Below are positions 62,079 through 64,000 of a DNA stretch of 64,000 nucleotides, one piece after another; the stretch's first letter is position 1, and the number at the start of each line of letters is the position of its first letter. The position numbers and the translations under genes were made by a program. Location of the stretch: contig CAJTCG010000009.1 of NCBI GenBank assembly GCA_910574635.1, forward strand, positions 1-64,000, written 5' to 3'. The notes under the pieces were generated by a model. The model saw only the letters and a program-made list of their open reading frames with translations, did no database searches and was not told the DNA's origin. The stretch comes from Oscillospiraceae bacterium (lineage in GTDB: Bacteria; Bacillota; Clostridia; Oscillospirales; Oscillospiraceae).

Positions 62079-62164
62079 CAGGCTTTACGGGATGCCTGTG
62101 TTATGCTGGAAGCAGAAAACGCCCGCGGCGCTTGGAAGAGGCGCGGGCCGGAGGAGGGAGCGGA

Positions 62165-62398
62165 TTGCGCAAGATGCTGGTAGGAGAGGTCCCATGCCTG
62201 TCGTCACAGGCGCGTTATTATCTGCTGGAGGAGGCCGGGAATTTCGGCGTCCAGATTGAGCTGGAGGGAGAAGAGGCGTCGGTGAGGGATCTCAGCCCCT
62301 CCCGGCAGAAGGTCCAGGATTTGGCGGAGGCGCTGGTCCGGGGCACCGTAACGCCGGTGGGCCTGCGGGATGTGGTGGACGACTGGCTGCTGGAATAA
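62165..62398 (+). CDS. small DUF6514-type protein
   Basis: A 77-residue protein of unknown function found near this position in Oscillospiraceae genomes; I assign DUF6514 from general knowledge. Motifs: CLSSQARYYLLEEAGNFGVQ and SRQKVQDLAEALVRGTVTPV. GGAGGAGGGAG lies 5 bases before TTG 62165, which I take as start; ATG 62174 is an alternative. Confidence 0.6.
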   Translation: MRKMLVGEVPCLSSQARYYLLEEAGNFGVQIELEGEEASVRDLSPSRQKVQDLAEALVRGTVTPVGLRDVVDDWLLE

Positions 62399-62427
62399 GA
62401 GGGCAACATTTACAAATTCTATATGCA

Positions 62428-62474
62428 AAGAACAGCCCGTGACCGTTGAATAGCAATGGTCACGGGCTGTTCTT
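62428..62474. terminator. bidirectional terminator at the core/element boundary
   Basis: AAGAACAGCCCGTGACC, 13 bases, GGTCACGGGCTGTTCTT: a perfect 17-bp stem serving the DUF6514 gene (+) and the integrase (-). Confidence 0.85.
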
Positions 62475-62480
62475 GATTTA

Positions 62481-62502
62481 ATTTTCCCTTATATTTTCCC
62501 TT
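62481..62502. repeat. tandem ATTTTCCCTT direct repeat beside integrase end
   Basis: ATTTTCCCTT at 62481-62490 and 62493-62502 with 12-base period, just outside the integrase stop. In a tyrosine-integrase element the attachment core often lies here; the repeats could be arm-type binding sites. The other end of the element is beyond the window, so this cannot be confirmed. Confidence 0.35.
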
Positions 62503-63668
62503 TAGAGTTTCATAACGTCTTTGATGAAGGTCTCCATCCTTGCGGCGCTGTCCTGCTTCATGGCCTCCGTGACATGCCCATAGATGTCCAGCGTAAAGGC
62601 GGCGGTTGCATGGCCCAGGTTGCCTTGTATGGTCTTGATATCGTCCCCCGCCCGGATGGAGTTTACGGCAAAGGTATGCCGAAGATCGTGAAATCGGAAT
62701 CCCTCCAGCCCAATGGTGTCCCGGATGCCGGAAAACTCATGCTCCGCCGATTGCTGGAGTATCGGCCCACCGTCCCCGTCGGTGAAGACTAGGCCGCAAG
62801 GATTAGCCCAAAGCGGCCCCGCTTTTAATCGCTGTTCCGCCTGTTTTGCTTTCTGCTTGCGCAGCACCTGGAGGGCAGAGGCGGCGGGGGTAACTGTTCG
62901 GGGCTTGCCGCTCTTTGGCGTTGTAAATAGCGGCCCCCTTCGGAAATCGGCGGAGAGCTGCTTATCTATCGTGATCGTCCCCATGTCAAAGTCCACGGAA
63001 TCCCAGGTGAGGCCCAGGAGCTCCGAAAGGCGGAAGCCGGTGAACAGGGCCAGTGTCACTAAATGCTCTATCCGTGTCCCGGCGGCGGCGCAGATCAGCG
63101 CGGCGGCCTGTTCGTCTGTGGGCGGATGGATTTCTTTTCGCTCCGCCTTCGGCAGCACGCAGCGGGCGGCGGGATTCCTTGGTATGTAATTCAGCTCCAC
63201 CGCCTTTTCCATGGCGATATGCAGGACCCGATACAGAACGTGGACCGAAGAGGGCGCAAGGCCGTCCAGGCCGTTTATAAAATGCTGGACGGTGTGCGGG
63301 TGCAGCTCCTCCAGGCGGACGGCCCCCAGGCCGGGGCGGATATGGTTTTTGATATAGCTTTTGTAGGCATTGGCCGTGGTGGGCTTGACGTTGCCCAGGT
63401 AATCCCGCGTCCAGGTGTCCAGCCATTGCCCCACGGTGAGCCGGGACGGGTCCGTATAGGTCCCGGAGTTGACGGCCACGGCGGCGGCTTGGAGCTTTTC
63501 CCGGACCTCCCTCTGTGTCTTGCCGGTAAAGGAACGCTGGACCTGCTTTCCCGTGCCGGGGTCCCGGCCCGTTGTAATCCGGGCCTCCCAATAGGTATAC
63601 TCTTTCCCGTCCCGCATGACGGCCTTTTTGCGGATGGTCCCGCCTCCCTTAGCTCCCTTTTTTGCCAT
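62502..63668 (-). CDS. int: tyrosine site-specific integrase
   Basis: A 388-residue phage/ICE-type integrase. N-terminal AP2-like arm-binding domain (EYTYWEARITTGRDPGTGKQ), SAM-like core-binding domain (TVGQWLDTWTRDYLGNVKPT), and catalytic domain with Arg in LFTGFRLSELLGL, HDLRHTF, LGHAT and the nucleophile Tyr in TLDIYGHVTEAM. All catalytic residues are present. ATG 63668 is chosen since GAAAGGACAGGTG lies upstream and MAKKGAKGGG is the usual start. It marks the left edge of an element that extends past 64 kb. No similarity to the 5-kb integrase debris at the N-terminus. Confidence 0.92.
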   Translation of the reverse strand: MAKKGAKGGGTIRKKAVMRDGKEYTYWEARITTGRDPGTGKQVQRSFTGKTQREVREKLQAAAVAVNSGTYTDPSRLTVGQWLDTWTRDYLGNVKPTTANAYKSYIKNHIRPGLGAVRLEELHPHTVQHFINGLDGLAPSSVHVLYRVLHIAMEKAVELNYIPRNPAARCVLPKAERKEIHPPTDEQAAALICAAAGTRIEHLVTLALFTGFRLSELLGLTWDSVDFDMGTITIDKQLSADFRRGPLFTTPKSGKPRTVTPAASALQVLRKQKAKQAEQRLKAGPLWANPCGLVFTDGDGGPILQQSAEHEFSGIRDTIGLEGFRFHDLRHTFAVNSIRAGDDIKTIQGNLGHATAAFTLDIYGHVTEAMKQDSAARMETFIKDVMKL

Positions 63669-63815
63669 AAAAAACACCTGTCCTTTCAAAAATGGTTGCA
63701 ATGAACCAAGGACAGGTGTTATAATAACGCTGTTCTAGGGCGCTATTATCGGGCCTGTCCCGGTCATAGTTCCGAAGCCGTCCAGGGGTTGCCGCCCCTG
63801 GGCGGTTTCTTTATG

Positions 63816-63919
63816 CGCAAATTCGCAGACGCTTGCGAATTTGCGGTTACTTCCCAAATTCGTCAGCGCTGACGAATTTCCCGGTATTCATCCAAATCCG
63901 CAAGTGCTTGCGGACTTGG
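63816..63919. promoter_or_regulatory. cluster of three related palindromes upstream of int
   Basis: Palindrome 1: CGCAAATTCGCA / TGCGAATTTGCG (63816-63845). Palindrome 2: AAATTCGTCAGC / GCTGACGAATTT, perfect 24 bp (63856-63879). Palindrome 3: CCAAATCCGCAAG / CTTGCGGACTTGG with one mismatch (63892-63919). They share AAATYCG at the outer side and lie about 36-40 bases apart. The 63.67-64.00 kb stretch shows no gene. They could be operator or recombination-directionality sites. Confidence 0.5.
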
Positions 63920-64000
63920 TCCCGCCTGACCAGCTTTAAAATTCGATGCGGGGGCAAATTTGAAAAACGACCACGCGGGCGGATTTGAACTCGGAAAGCG

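Noticed and set aside
62075-62164. longer N-terminus for the DUF6514-type gene
   Set aside because: The extension overlaps rnmV and is basic, low complexity; a strong ribosome-binding site lies before TTG 62165.

Overview
The window looks like chromosome of a GC-rich, low-copy gut Clostridia species, probably Oscillospiraceae/Ruminococcaceae-like. The evidence is strong AGGAGG ribosome-binding sites, a CIRCE-controlled hrcA-grpE-dnaK-dnaJ operon, a Gram-positive lipoprotein sugar-binding protein, ribonuclease M5, and transposase and integrase types common in that group. No rRNA, tRNA or CRISPR array was seen. About two thirds of the window is accessory DNA; the core chromosome runs from about 49.3 to 62.4 kb.

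Layout. 1-5.2 kb is an AT-rich island: an integrase remnant, a recombinase-domain protein, a KilA-N protein and a complete Gabija-type defence pair (gajA, gajB). 5.2-6.4 kb is a scrambled graveyard of integrase, mobilisation and AAA-ATPase pieces, followed by a DUF6076-type protein. 7.7-9.4 kb is an orphan glycogen synthase. 9.8-24.2 kb is a beta-glucan (probably beta-1,3) oligosaccharide locus. It encodes a lipoprotein, two permeases, an ATPase, a GH3 enzyme with permuted domain order, an AraC regulator, two GH94 phosphorylases, an intracellular GH16 and a DUF624 membrane protein. Imported oligosaccharides would be cut by GH16 and GH3 and phosphorolysed by the GH94 enzymes. 24.4-25.9 kb holds a hairpin-shaped MITE, a triple-hairpin repeat, an ATPase/integrase chimera and a second, broken DUF6076 gene. 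The second integrase-ATPase-DUF6076 module mirrors the one at 5.3-7.6 kb, so the sugar locus lies between two decayed copies of the same mobile-element end.

26-48 kb is the most interesting block. A leftward operon encodes an HTH regulator, a 1231-residue coiled-coil/leucine-rich-repeat protein, a VWA protein, a second LRR protein and a MoxR-type AAA ATPase. Divergent from it are a Ser/Thr kinase and a zinc-ribbon/membrane/beta-helix protein. Then come a DUF1351-exonuclease fusion, two tiny genes and a rightward cassette of three genes: a protein with two RNA-polymerase-alpha-CTD-like domains plus a sigma-4-like helix-turn-helix, a ParB-like protein and a SNF2-type helicase. A 23-bp palindromic operator occurs once at the HTH/kinase promoter and twice at the cassette promoter, 5 kb away, and ties these units into one likely regulon. 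I do not recognise this as a named system; a regulated stress, conflict or defence island is the best inference. Its right edge is broken by insertion-sequence debris (two IS630 types, IS1182, IS256).

49.3-62.4 kb is core: a PaaI-type thioesterase, a Crp/Fnr regulator, the heat-shock operon, a histidinol-phosphatase-like PHP protein, rpiB, a membrane-anchored putative glycoside hydrolase, comEC, holA, rnmV and a small DUF6514-type protein. At 62.5 kb a tyrosine integrase marks the edge of another integrated element that extends past the window, with a cluster of three related palindromes upstream of the integrase.
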